From positions 1-22,080 of the IMG/VR virus record IMGVR_UViG_3300032213_001478: a stretch of DNA of 22,080 nt, one strand, 5' to 3'. This document shows positions 14,209-22,028 of the stretch, piece after piece. Within the stretch, counting starts at the first letter, position 1. Each line of letters opens with the position of its first letter. Below the pieces are notes generated by a model. That model did not search any database. It was not told the DNA's origin and worked only from the letters and a program-made list of their open reading frames with translations. The position numbers were made by a program, and so were the translations under genes. The DNA is from a virus.

Positions 14209-14805
14209 ATGATTATTGGTATTTGTGGTCTTATTGGTGCAGGCAAAGACACTGCCGCAGATTATTTGGTAAATTTTTATGGCTTTCGACGAGATAGCTT
14301 TGCAGCTACTCTTAAAGATGCAGTAGCATCAGTGTTTGGGTGGGACAGAGAGTTACTAGAAGGTCGCACTAAAAACGCCAGGGAATGGAGAGAACAAATA
14401 GACCCTTGGTGGTCTAATCGTTTGAACATGCCCCAATTAACGCCCAGACTTGTACTACAGTTGTGGGGCACAGAAGTTTGTCGAAAAGGATTTCATGATG
14501 ATATCTGGATTGCCAGCGTTGAAAACAAAATACGACTGGCCAAAGATAACATTGTCATCAGTGATTGTCGATTTCCCAATGAAATTCAAAGTATTCGTAA
14601 TGCAGGCGGCCGCGTAATACGTATTTCCCGCGGCCCAGATCCAGACTGGTTTAATCTAGCACGTATTGCACCAAATGAAATGCAAAAAATATATCCAACA
14701 ATTCATGCAAGCGAATACAGTTGGGCATCCACTAATTTCGATCTAATTGTAGACAATAACGGGTCAATTGAAGATTTATACGATCAACTTAAAAATCTGG
14801 TGTAA
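14209..14805 (+). CDS. 1: Deoxynucleoside monophosphate kinase, gp1-like
   Basis: Phosphorylates dNMPs to dNDPs for phage DNA synthesis. A 198-residue P-loop kinase with the Walker A motif GLIGAGKDT (7-15), RDSFAATLKDAVASVFGWDRELLEG (28-52) typical of the T4 gp1/dNMP-kinase family, VISDCRFPNE (the Walker-B-like strand with D, R and E) and a lid-side HASEYSW. T4 gp1 is about 241 aa, so this is a compact form. The ATG at 14209 comes directly after the terminator U-tract, with GGAG nine bases upstream. Its last 17 nt overlap the 3' end of the minus-strand zinc-finger gene. Enzyme genes of this type are usually early, which agrees with the sigma-70-like promoter at 14156-14184. Confidence 0.92.
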   Translation: MIIGICGLIGAGKDTAADYLVNFYGFRRDSFAATLKDAVASVFGWDRELLEGRTKNAREWREQIDPWWSNRLNMPQLTPRLVLQLWGTEVCRKGFHDDIWIASVENKIRLAKDNIVISDCRFPNEIQSIRNAGGRVIRISRGPDPDWFNLARIAPNEMQKIYPTIHASEYSWASTNFDLIVDNNGSIEDLYDQLKNLV

Positions 14806-15139
14806 GGGGACTTTCCTTCCAAGGCAACCTGCTGGCTGCCACTTCTACCCTACAATTTAAACACAATGTTCTTAGATTTGGTGTAGAAGTATTTTTAAGA
14901 TTGCCGTCTATGTGAAAAACTGTCATTTGTTTTTCTGGGTACTTACCTCGATACCCACATTTTTCGCACACAGATTTTTTTCGATACCCTGACTTAAACC
15001 AATTTGGGGGTATCGGCTTCAACTTTTTGCCTTTACGAATACAACTATCGCATAGTTTCCTATAATGATGTTGTCCTTCTTTTATATAATTTATTGCGGC
15101 TGGATTAGAATTACAGACTACACATAAAGGTCTTTGCAT
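14789..15139 (-). CDS. Zinc-finger protein with HNH-like C-terminal half
   Basis: A 116-residue protein with two probable zinc sites: C6-x2-C9 with C30-x2-C33, and C58-x2-C61 with C93-x2-C96. Between the second pair lies VFHIDGNLKNTSTPNLRTLC, close to the HNH pattern 'H.DGn..NN...NL..LC..C' (H76, D78, N89). The position where HNH nucleases often have a final histidine (CxxCH) is R97, so cleavage activity is doubtful. Similar small proteins occur, to my recollection, in aquatic T4-like phages. I start at ATG 15139; ATG 15142 is adjacent and in frame. A longer frame would need TTG at 15163, upstream of the promoter. No Shine-Dalgarno is visible. It could be a DNA-binding regulator or a degenerate nuclease. 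Confidence 0.75.
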   Translation of the reverse strand: MQRPLCVVCNSNPAAINYIKEGQHHYRKLCDSCIRKGKKLKPIPPNWFKSGYRKKSVCEKCGYRGKYPEKQMTVFHIDGNLKNTSTPNLRTLCLNCRVEVAASRLPWKESPLTPDF

Positions 15140-15143
15140 CATA

Positions 15144-15151
15144 TATTTATG
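15144..15151 (-). promoter_or_regulatory. Late-type promoter for the zinc-finger gene
   Basis: On the minus strand CATAAATA is followed by T and then ATGATG. T4 late spacing predicts a start at about 15138, one base from the A of the second ATG, so the mRNA would be leaderless or nearly so. Confidence 0.55.
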
Positions 15152-15197
15152 AAACCTTTGCAAAGGGCAACCAAACAGCCCATATTTTATTTCTTTC

Positions 15198-15205
15198 GAT
15201 AAATA
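15198..15205 (+). promoter_or_regulatory. Late-type promoter for sheath and tube
   Basis: GATAAATA followed by T. Predicted start is about 15211, giving a 23-nt leader with GAGG (15221-15224) nine bases before the sheath ATG. This is the most conventional of the late-type promoters here, in front of the gene expected to be among the most highly expressed late genes. Confidence 0.72.
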
Positions 15206-15233
15206 TCTTTACAGAATAATGAGGAAATGAAAC

Positions 15234-18200
15234 ATGGCATTAGTTTCACCAGGCGTACAAGTTACAGTTACAGATCAAAGCAATTATGCACCAACTGCAT
15301 TAGGATCGGTAGCTTACCTTCTTGTGGCAACCGCCCAAAATAAAGTTGCCCCAGGTGGTACCGCATTAGCTGCTGGTACCTTACAAGAAAATGCAGGCAA
15401 GATTTATACTATAACTAGTCAAAGAGATCTAGTAACCACATTTGGTACACCCATTTTTAAAACAACATCTGGTGGTGCACCTATAAATGGGGACGAACAA
15501 AACGAATATGGCCTGCTGGCAGCATACAGTGCATTAGGGGTCAGCAATGTAATTTATGTACAAAGAGCTAACGTTGATTTAGGTGCGTTGGGCGGAACAA
15601 CTTCTAGACCATTGGCAAATCCAAGTAACGGTAACTTATGGCTAGATGTTTCCAGTAGTGACTGGGGCGTATACGAATGGGTTTCTAGTACTCAATCGTT
15701 CTCTAAAAAATCAACTTCGGTGATTACAAATACAACATATTTGCAAGGAGATAACTTTACTCCAACAGCAAACATTGGACAAATTGGTGATTACACAGTT
15801 AACGCATATGATGTAAATAATCCAGTTTTTTACAAAAGATTTGATAATACATGGCAGCTAGTGGGTAGTAAAGGTTGGCAAGCAGCTATACCAGCAGTTA
15901 CAGGAACTGCAACTAATCCAGTAATTGCAAACACCAGTATCATTAGTATTAATAGTACTAACGTAACATTGACTGGTTCTTCTAACGTTTCTACGGTTAA
16001 CTCTGCAATTAACTCTGCAAGTATAACAGGAATTCAATCTCGTGTTTTAAACGGACAACTTGTTATCAGTGCTACAGCAGACGCCACCAATTCTGCATGT
16101 AACATTGTAAATGCAAGTGGAACAGCGTTGACCACATTGGGTATCACTGCTGGAATTTATCCAGCTGCTGTAACAGCTATAGCACCTTATAATCAAATTC
16201 CGGAATGGCAAGGAAATGCATTCGTTGGAAAACCATCTGGATCTGTTTGGCAAAAAGCCAGTACATTAGGCAGTGGAATGAATATGTCTGTTAAGGAATA
16301 TAACAGTACAACAGGCGTATGGACAGCAAGAACTGTAAACAATTATGCAAATGTGTTCACCGCAACTTACGGATTAGATCCTACAGGTGGTGGTTTAAAT
16401 ATTGCTCAAGGTACAGTTTTTAGTCAATATAATGCATTTGGAAATCTAACTTGCACAAACTATCTATGGCAACGTGTTAGCACAGGTTCTACAGTTGTTG
16501 TAGCTAATACTAATTCGGTGGTTGCACCAGGCGTTGGTAGTAGCTTTACATTGCAAACAAGAGCTAATGCAACACTAGGAACGGTCACTTCATACAATGT
16601 AACAGTTACTACAGGTACTGTAGTTGGATTTGTACAGGCTGTACTTGCTGCTGCTATTCCTAACGTAACAGCAGACCAAGATGATTCGGGTGCAGTAAGA
16701 TTAACACATACCCAAGGTGGTGATATGGTGTTTGTTGATGGGGCAGGAACTCCGTTGGCGAATGTAGGTATTAATTCTACAGCAACAAGAGTTTATCCAA
16801 CTCCACAAGTGGGTGACACCGCATTAGTTGGAACAAATTGGAAACCATTGGAAGATGTAACTTATACAGCCAGTGCTACTCAACCTTATGTGGCACCAGC
16901 TAATAATTCATTATGGTATTACAATACTCCAACCAGAGCAGATATTATGGTAAGCAACGGGTCTGCTTGGGTAGGATACAGAACATTAAGTTCAGACATT
17001 CGCGGGTATAATCTAACTCAAACAAACTCAACAGGGCCTATACTTTCTACAGAGGCTCCAACTAGGCAAGATGACAACACAGCGTTAGTATACGGTGATT
17101 TGTGGTTAGACACAGGTGATTTAGAAAACTATCCAAAAATTTATAGATGGCAAAATGTAACCGGCGTTGATCAATGGGTATTATTAGATAATACAGATTC
17201 AGTTAGTCAAAACGGAATTATTTTTGCAGATGCTCGTTGGGCGACAAGTGGGACTACAAGTCCATCATTGGATGCTATTCCAACTATCACAGCGTTATCT
17301 ATCAGCAACTACGTTGATTTAGATGCACCGGATGCTACATTATATCCACGTGGCATGCTGATATTCAATACAAGGGCCAGCGGGTACAATGTAAAAGAAT
17401 ATAGGGTAAATTATTTTAACAGTGCTTCATATCCTAACCAATCATTGCCTACGCAAAAAGATGCATGGGTAACAATAAGTGGATTCGATGCTCAAGGAGT
17501 TCCAAACTTTGGTAGAAAAGCTCCTCGTGGTGTAGTGGTTGCAGCCTTAAAATCTGCAATTGATAGCAGCACAGCACTGAGAGAAGATGCTAATAACTTC
17601 AATTTAATTTCATGTCCGGGTTATCCAGAATTAATTCAAAATATGACTGCATTGAACGAAGATCGTGATAATACAGCATTCATAATTGGGGACACTCCGT
17701 TGCGTTTACAAGGCACAGGAACATCAATTCAAGCTTGGGCACAAAATTCCGAAGGAGTAACAACAACCAGTGAAGGTGGTTTAGTTACTATAAATCCTTA
17801 TGTTGGAATATACTACCCTCAAGGACAAACCAACGATTTAAGTGGTAATCCAGTGGTAGTGCCGGCAAGTCATGCTGTTATAAGAGCAATTATTAAGAGT
17901 GATAACATCAGTTATCCTTGGTTAGCACCAGCTGGAACACGTAGGGGTTTAATTGATAACCTTAATGCTATAGGATACATTGATAGTGCAAGTGGTCAAT
18001 TTATTAATATAGGTGTAACTCAAGGTCTAAGAGATGTACTCTACACTAATAAAATTAATCCACTTACTTTCCTTCCAGGAAATGGATTGTTGATTTATGG
18101 ACAAAAGACACTGAGTTCTACTCCTAGCGCACTGGACAGAATTAATGTTGCCCGTCTGGTTAACTATCTAAGACAGACTTTAAATACTATTAGTAGACCG

Positions 18201-18488
18201 TTTGTGTTTGAACCAAATGATCCTATTACAAGAAATGCAATTCTTGCAGTAGTAAACAGTTTACTAAACGATTTAGTAGCAAAACGAGGTGTGACAGACT
18301 ACTTAGTAGTGTGTGACACAACAAACAACACGCCTGAGCGTATTGCCAGAAATGAGTTGTATGTAGATGTAGCAGTTCAACCAACTAAAGATGTTGAATT
18401 TATTTACATTCCTATCAGACTTAAGAATCCTGGCGAAATACAGGATGGTAATTTAGCAAGTGCATCAGCAGTAGGAACAGGAGCATAA
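15234..18488 (+). CDS. 18: Tail sheath protein, gp18-like
   Basis: The contractile sheath subunit, 1084 residues against 659 in T4. The N-terminus SPGVQVTVTDQSNYAPTALGS and YLLVATAQN, then ITSQRDLVTTFGTP (54-67) and EYGLLAAYSALGVSNVIYVQRA, are sheath hallmarks. The conserved C-terminal domain (about 905-1075) holds GLRDVLYTNKINPLTFLPGNGLLIYGQKTL, INVARLVNYLRQTL, FVFEPNDPITRNAILAVVNSLL and VDVAVQPTKDVEFIYIPIRL. The enlarged middle carries two related beta modules (about 229-310 and 424-520) that each end in GT.L..(L/V)GI, plus several aromatic 'LW..../W' units near 133, 335, 557 and 621. These probably decorate the outer surface. A late promoter and GAGG precede it; the tube gene follows after 1 nt. 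Confidence 0.95.
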   Translation: MALVSPGVQVTVTDQSNYAPTALGSVAYLLVATAQNKVAPGGTALAAGTLQENAGKIYTITSQRDLVTTFGTPIFKTTSGGAPINGDEQNEYGLLAAYSALGVSNVIYVQRANVDLGALGGTTSRPLANPSNGNLWLDVSSSDWGVYEWVSSTQSFSKKSTSVITNTTYLQGDNFTPTANIGQIGDYTVNAYDVNNPVFYKRFDNTWQLVGSKGWQAAIPAVTGTATNPVIANTSIISINSTNVTLTGSSNVSTVNSAINSASITGIQSRVLNGQLVISATADATNSACNIVNASGTALTTLGITAGIYPAAVTAIAPYNQIPEWQGNAFVGKPSGSVWQKASTLGSGMNMSVKEYNSTTGVWTARTVNNYANVFTATYGLDPTGGGLNIAQGTVFSQYNAFGNLTCTNYLWQRVSTGSTVVVANTNSVVAPGVGSSFTLQTRANATLGTVTSYNVTVTTGTVVGFVQAVLAAAIPNVTADQDDSGAVRLTHTQGGDMVFVDGAGTPLANVGINSTATRVYPTPQVGDTALVGTNWKPLEDVTYTASATQPYVAPANNSLWYYNTPTRADIMVSNGSAWVGYRTLSSDIRGYNLTQTNSTGPILSTEAPTRQDDNTALVYGDLWLDTGDLENYPKIYRWQNVTGVDQWVLLDNTDSVSQNGIIFADARWATSGTTSPSLDAIPTITALSISNYVDLDAPDATLYPRGMLIFNTRASGYNVKEYRVNYFNSASYPNQSLPTQKDAWVTISGFDAQGVPNFGRKAPRGVVVAALKSAIDSSTALREDANNFNLISCPGYPELIQNMTALNEDRDNTAFIIGDTPLRLQGTGTSIQAWAQNSEGVTTTSEGGLVTINPYVGIYYPQGQTNDLSGNPVVVPASHAVIRAIIKSDNISYPWLAPAGTRRGLIDNLNAIGYIDSASGQFINIGVTQGLRDVLYTNKINPLTFLPGNGLLIYGQKTLSSTPSALDRINVARLVNYLRQTLNTISRPFVFEPNDPITRNAILAVVNSLLNDLVAKRGVTDYLVVCDTTNNTPERIARNELYVDVAVQPTKDVEFIYIPIRLKNPGEIQDGNLASASAVGTGA

Positions 18489-18489
18489 T

Positions 18490-19107
18490 ATGGCAGTTTC
18501 ATCGTTAACAAGATTCACAGTCCCATTGGGTGGTAACCAAAGTGCTACCAACCAAGGCTTATTAATGCCAAAACTTAAATTTAGATTTAGAGCTACATTT
18601 GATAATTTTGGTGTGAGTAATCCTAAGACAGAATTAACAAAACAAATTATGACGTTTGCTCGTCCGCAAGTAACATTTGATCCAATCGAAGTTCCTGTGT
18701 ACAACAGCCGAGTTTATTTGGCTGGTCGCCCAACTTGGAATGCAGTTGCAGTATCATTGCGTGATGATGCAGGCGGTAACGTTTCTAGACTAGTAGGAGA
18801 ACAGTTACAGAAGCAATTCGACTTCATGGAACAGGCAAGTGCAAGTTCTGGAATTGATTACAAGTTCATGACTACATTAGAGATGTTAGATGGTGCAAAC
18901 GGTACAGTTGAGCCAGTAGTACTAGAAACATGGCAGCTATACGGATGTTTCTTAACAGATGTAAATTATAATGACGTCGACTATGGTAGCAATGACATGG
19001 TTACTATAACTATGAGTATACGTTACGATAATGCTATACAAACAACAGGCGGCGGAGTAGGCGCTCCTGGTATAACACAGTTTAACACTGCTGCTATCAC
19101 AGGATAA
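18490..19107 (+). CDS. 19: Tail tube protein, gp19-like
   Basis: Major subunit of the inner tail tube. A 205-residue protein with the gp19 pattern: PKLKFRFRATFDNFG (27-41), TKQIMTFARPQVTFDPIEVPVYNSRVYLAGRPTWNAVAVSLRDD region (50-93), LEMLDGANGTVEPVVLETWQLYGCFLTDVNYNDVDYGSND and a final MVTITMSIRYDNA strand. T4 gp19 is 163 aa. GGAG (18480-18483) at the end of the sheath gene, six bases before the ATG, serves as its ribosome site, so it is translated from the sheath message. A strong terminator follows at 19127-19151, closing the sheath-tube unit. Confidence 0.95.
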   Translation: MAVSSLTRFTVPLGGNQSATNQGLLMPKLKFRFRATFDNFGVSNPKTELTKQIMTFARPQVTFDPIEVPVYNSRVYLAGRPTWNAVAVSLRDDAGGNVSRLVGEQLQKQFDFMEQASASSGIDYKFMTTLEMLDGANGTVEPVVLETWQLYGCFLTDVNYNDVDYGSNDMVTITMSIRYDNAIQTTGGGVGAPGITQFNTAAITG

Positions 19108-19126
19108 AAAGGAATACTTTACACAC

Positions 19127-19151
19127 AAAGCTCGCTTCGGCGAGCTTTTTT
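19127..19151 (+). terminator. Intrinsic terminator with UUCG loop after the tube gene
   Basis: Stem AAAGCTCGC (19127-19135) with GCGAGCTTT (19140-19148), a stable TTCG tetraloop and a run of six Ts (19146-19151). It lies 20 nt after the tube stop and just before a new late-type promoter, so the sheath-tube message is closed off from the next unit. Confidence 0.95.
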
Positions 19152-19155
19152 ATTG

Positions 19156-19163
19156 AATAAATA
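19156..19163 (+). promoter_or_regulatory. Late-type promoter with predicted start on the ATG
   Basis: AATAAATA followed by T. T4 late spacing places +1 at 19169, the A of the ATG of the 821-aa gene, and no Shine-Dalgarno lies between. It would give a leaderless late mRNA. Confidence 0.65.
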
Positions 19164-19168
19164 TTAGT

Positions 19169-21634
19169 ATGGCCTCATTATATAACGCTGATTTAAAACC
19201 TTTAGCTAAAGGGACGTTCACACATCCGTATGATCATGCAACTAAATTGTTTGTTACAGATACATATAGATTAGCACCCAAGCAAAGTTTTTTATATTAT
19301 GTTGTAATTAATATAGATCCAAGCCAAACTCAGTTGGGTAGTGGATTTCTTGGGGGAGTTTTAAGTTTTGCCGATAGATTCCAAAATTTAGAAACTGGGA
19401 TGTTAGTTAAAAGAGTTGAATTACCAAAATTTAGCATAGGTACTAAGACTCTGAATGCATATAATAGAAAAAATATTGTACAAACTAATATTCAATATGA
19501 ACCAGTTAATTTTACTTTTCATGACGATGCAGCAGATGTAATTACAAATTTTTGGAATGATTATTATACGTATTACTATAGAGATAGTGATTATGGTGTA
19601 AATGATTACTCCCGACCAGAGAAGTATGCGCCAAGAAACAAAATTGGTTGGGGTTATAGCCCAAGAAATAGTTCGTTACCGAATTTTATAAAAAATATCA
19701 GAATTTTTAGTTTACACAATAAACGATTTACTGAGTACCTTTTAGTCAATCCTATCATAACAGGTTGGCAACACGGTGAACATGATTCTTCAAATGATAG
19801 AAGTTTAATGGAAAACAAAATGACGGTGACATATGAAACAGTCAAATATTTTACAGGGTTTGTAAACCCAGTTAGCGTAGACGGTTTTTCGTTATTGCAT
19901 TATGATAATGCTAGTAGCCCAATTAGCACCAGTGTAACTAATATCTACACGGATGCAGGATTTTTAGGTGTATTAGATTCAGTTCCCAAAGATCTTAGAA
20001 AACCAGATGGATCAAATGGTGCTGGCGGTCCGTTGTCTAGTCTATTGTCTATGTTTAGATTATATAATAATTTAAAAAATGTAAATCTTAAAACAGTGGT
20101 TGGAACAACTTTGGGCTCAGCGGGTGTTGGTATTCTTAACAGTGCAGTTAATCAAGGATTGAATTATGTATTTCCTACATTAGGTGGCGGCCCAGCCGGT
20201 ATTAACGGGTCAGGAGTTGTGTCTGGCGGAGCAATAGGAAATTATCCTTATGCTAGCACTGTGCCTAATTTTGGCGCAACTATAGCAGGCAGTGCTGTTG
20301 GTGCAGTAACAGGAGCTGCTGTTAATGCAGTAAATGGCGGAATAAACTATGTAAGTTCTCAAATAAATCGAGGAATCGATAACGCAGTAAGTGGCATATT
20401 CCCCCCAACTGTCGGCAGCACTGCGGTAACAGACGTGGTAGACAATACAGGTCGAGTGATTGTAAATTCTTCTTCATTGCAGCCAATTACCGGAACTTCT
20501 ACTGCTGTTTATTATGATAGTCAAGGTAATCCAATATCCAGGATACAGGTATCTGGTACACAGTCAGGCAGCTATAATCCCAGCAACTTAAGTGAAAATT
20601 TATTGTATGCACAAACAGTCACAGATCCATCAGGTCAAGAAATTATTGTTAATCAATACCGCGACGGAACACAAGTCAGATATGATTCAGTAACAGGTAA
20701 CACTTTACAAGTTATTCCAGGTTCAAACAGTAATAACGTCATAGGATTACCAAATCAAAATATTAATACAAATCCAATTGACTCGCGAACTCTAGCAGCA
20801 CAGGGAGTTGTATCACCGGCAAACAGTGTTCAATATAGAACAGATCCTGGAACTGGGTTAATATACACTGTGGGAAATAGCACAACTGCACTATTTACTA
20901 ATACTCTTGCAGGGGCAACTGGCGCTGGTGTAGGATTATATGCAGGTCAGAGCTTAAATAATGCATTGAATAAAACCGGACTAGGAAATTCTGTTATTGG
21001 TCGGGTTGTGTCTGGCGCAGTGGCTACCGCAACAGGGGCAGCCGTGGGTCGTGCGGTTAATAACGGATTACAAGTTGTAATTAATAAAGCAACAGGCGCA
21101 ATAACACAAGGATTTGACCCCGCATCAGGACAAATTAGAAACGTTGCAAGTACATGGACCGGATCAGGCGGATACAATGCAACTAAACCATTGGATAATA
21201 CTGTATCTAAACAAATATTTGATGACGGGTCTTCATTGTTTGTATATAAAGATGGAACAGTTCGTGCTATCAGTTCGGACGGTAAAGAAACATTGACACC
21301 AGGATCAAATGATTCTGGTTTACTAAGTTTCTTCAACAAGCCGCCAGGACAAAATATAGACTCGGCTGCTGTGGAGGCACCGTATGGTGGTATATGGACA
21401 GATGGTAGCGGAAATCCAATATATACTGGATCTGGAGAATATGTGTATTATGGAGATCCATCGCTTCAACCTACAGCACTCACAGAAGAACAATGGAATT
21501 CAATGAATCAATCTGCTATTGATAATATAAACAATATAGTTGCACAAGACGTGGCAAATGGTGTCGATTTAAGCGGCCCCAGTGATTCAGATATTTTGGA
21601 ATATCAAAAAAGTTTAGGTGATTTCTTTGGATAA
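19169..21634 (+). CDS. Large virion protein: tube-like N-terminus, glycine-zipper C-terminus
   Basis: An 821-residue protein placed right after the tube gene. Residues about 1-240 look like a gp19/gp54-type tube domain: FLYYVVINIDPSQ, LETGMLVKRVELPKFSIGTKTLNAYNRKN, PVNFTFHDDAADVITNFWNDYYTYYY and VNPIITGWQHGEHD. The rest is low-complexity, Gly/Ala/Asn/Ser-rich. It has two hydrophobic glycine-zipper stretches, at about 370-396 (ATIAGSAVGAVTGAAVNAVN) and 581-634 (VVSGAVATATGAAVGRAV), and Tyr/Asp-rich repeats (YDSQGNPIS, YRDGTQVRYDSVTG, FVYKDGTVRAIS). It might be a tube initiator/terminator or hub component with a membrane-active or chaperoned tail. No Shine-Dalgarno; probably a leaderless late mRNA. 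Exact role unknown. Confidence 0.8.
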   Translation: MASLYNADLKPLAKGTFTHPYDHATKLFVTDTYRLAPKQSFLYYVVINIDPSQTQLGSGFLGGVLSFADRFQNLETGMLVKRVELPKFSIGTKTLNAYNRKNIVQTNIQYEPVNFTFHDDAADVITNFWNDYYTYYYRDSDYGVNDYSRPEKYAPRNKIGWGYSPRNSSLPNFIKNIRIFSLHNKRFTEYLLVNPIITGWQHGEHDSSNDRSLMENKMTVTYETVKYFTGFVNPVSVDGFSLLHYDNASSPISTSVTNIYTDAGFLGVLDSVPKDLRKPDGSNGAGGPLSSLLSMFRLYNNLKNVNLKTVVGTTLGSAGVGILNSAVNQGLNYVFPTLGGGPAGINGSGVVSGGAIGNYPYASTVPNFGATIAGSAVGAVTGAAVNAVNGGINYVSSQINRGIDNAVSGIFPPTVGSTAVTDVVDNTGRVIVNSSSLQPITGTSTAVYYDSQGNPISRIQVSGTQSGSYNPSNLSENLLYAQTVTDPSGQEIIVNQYRDGTQVRYDSVTGNTLQVIPGSNSNNVIGLPNQNINTNPIDSRTLAAQGVVSPANSVQYRTDPGTGLIYTVGNSTTALFTNTLAGATGAGVGLYAGQSLNNALNKTGLGNSVIGRVVSGAVATATGAAVGRAVNNGLQVVINKATGAITQGFDPASGQIRNVASTWTGSGGYNATKPLDNTVSKQIFDDGSSLFVYKDGTVRAISSDGKETLTPGSNDSGLLSFFNKPPGQNIDSAAVEAPYGGIWTDGSGNPIYTGSGEYVYYGDPSLQPTALTEEQWNSMNQSAIDNINNIVAQDVANGVDLSGPSDSDILEYQKSLGDFFG

Positions 21635-21641
21635 TAACAGT

Positions 21642-22028
21642 ATGGATCAATTAAGTCAATTACAAGTGTCGGGCCCGACAAATCTTAATAGTTCGGGATT
21701 GACTAAAACTACAAAATATTTTAACAATTATTTTGACCCTTCTTTGGAATTAAATCAAAATATCAATGATGCTATATTGAGTTATTTTCAACAACAGACT
21801 GATAATATTGAAAGTGCAAAAATACTTGTGCAAGCAGTAATTGAAACTGCACAGGCACAGAGAGAAGATCCGTTAACAGTTCTTAGTTCTTTTCAAAGCA
21901 TGTCCTCATCGGACTTATCGGCGGCACTGGCTTTATATCTAAATATTTCTAGAGTCAACACAAGCTATCTTGGAATAAAGCAGCAACCAACAACAAATTC
22001 TTATGTAACTAGATCTATTGTGTCATGA
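21642..22028 (+). CDS. Hypothetical 128-aa protein
   Basis: Not recognised. The start ATG at 21642 is seven bases after the stop of the 821-aa gene; a GTG at 21618 would overlap that gene by 17 nt and has only AGG-like bases nearby, so I prefer the ATG, with modest confidence. The protein has a Ser/Thr/Asn-rich N-terminus (LQVSGPTNLNSSGLTKTT), a middle helical part (NINDAILSYFQQQTDNIESAKILVQAVIETAQAQ) and SSFQSMSSSDLSAALALYLNISRVNTSYLGIK. No membrane segment or signal peptide is seen. Its TGA overlaps the gp4 start as ATGA. Lying between a tail gene and head-completion gene, it is probably structural or an assembly factor. Confidence 0.75.
   Translation: MDQLSQLQVSGPTNLNSSGLTKTTKYFNNYFDPSLELNQNINDAILSYFQQQTDNIESAKILVQAVIETAQAQREDPLTVLSSFQSMSSSDLSAALALYLNISRVNTSYLGIKQQPTTNSYVTRSIVS

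Noticed and set aside
15140-15163. TTG start for the zinc-finger gene
   Set aside because: It would place the late-type promoter within the coding region and adds residues unlike the zinc-binding domain.
18179-18191. TTTAAATACTATT, near the extended T4 late consensus
   Set aside because: It is inside a conserved coding part of the sheath gene, far from the next start, and mismatches at the second base.
20947-21339. Minus-strand open frame of 130 codons opposite the 821-aa gene
   Set aside because: Shadow of Gly/Ala-rich coding sequence; hydrophobic and low-complexity with no start signals.
21618-21641. GTG start for the 128-aa hypothetical protein
   Set aside because: It overlaps the 821-aa gene by 17 nt; the ATG at 21642 just after that stop is simpler. 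Not fully excluded.
21939-21945. CTAAATA about 80 nt before gp4
   Set aside because: Inside the coding region of the 128-aa gene, with no hairpin or close start codon; the match is short enough to be chance.
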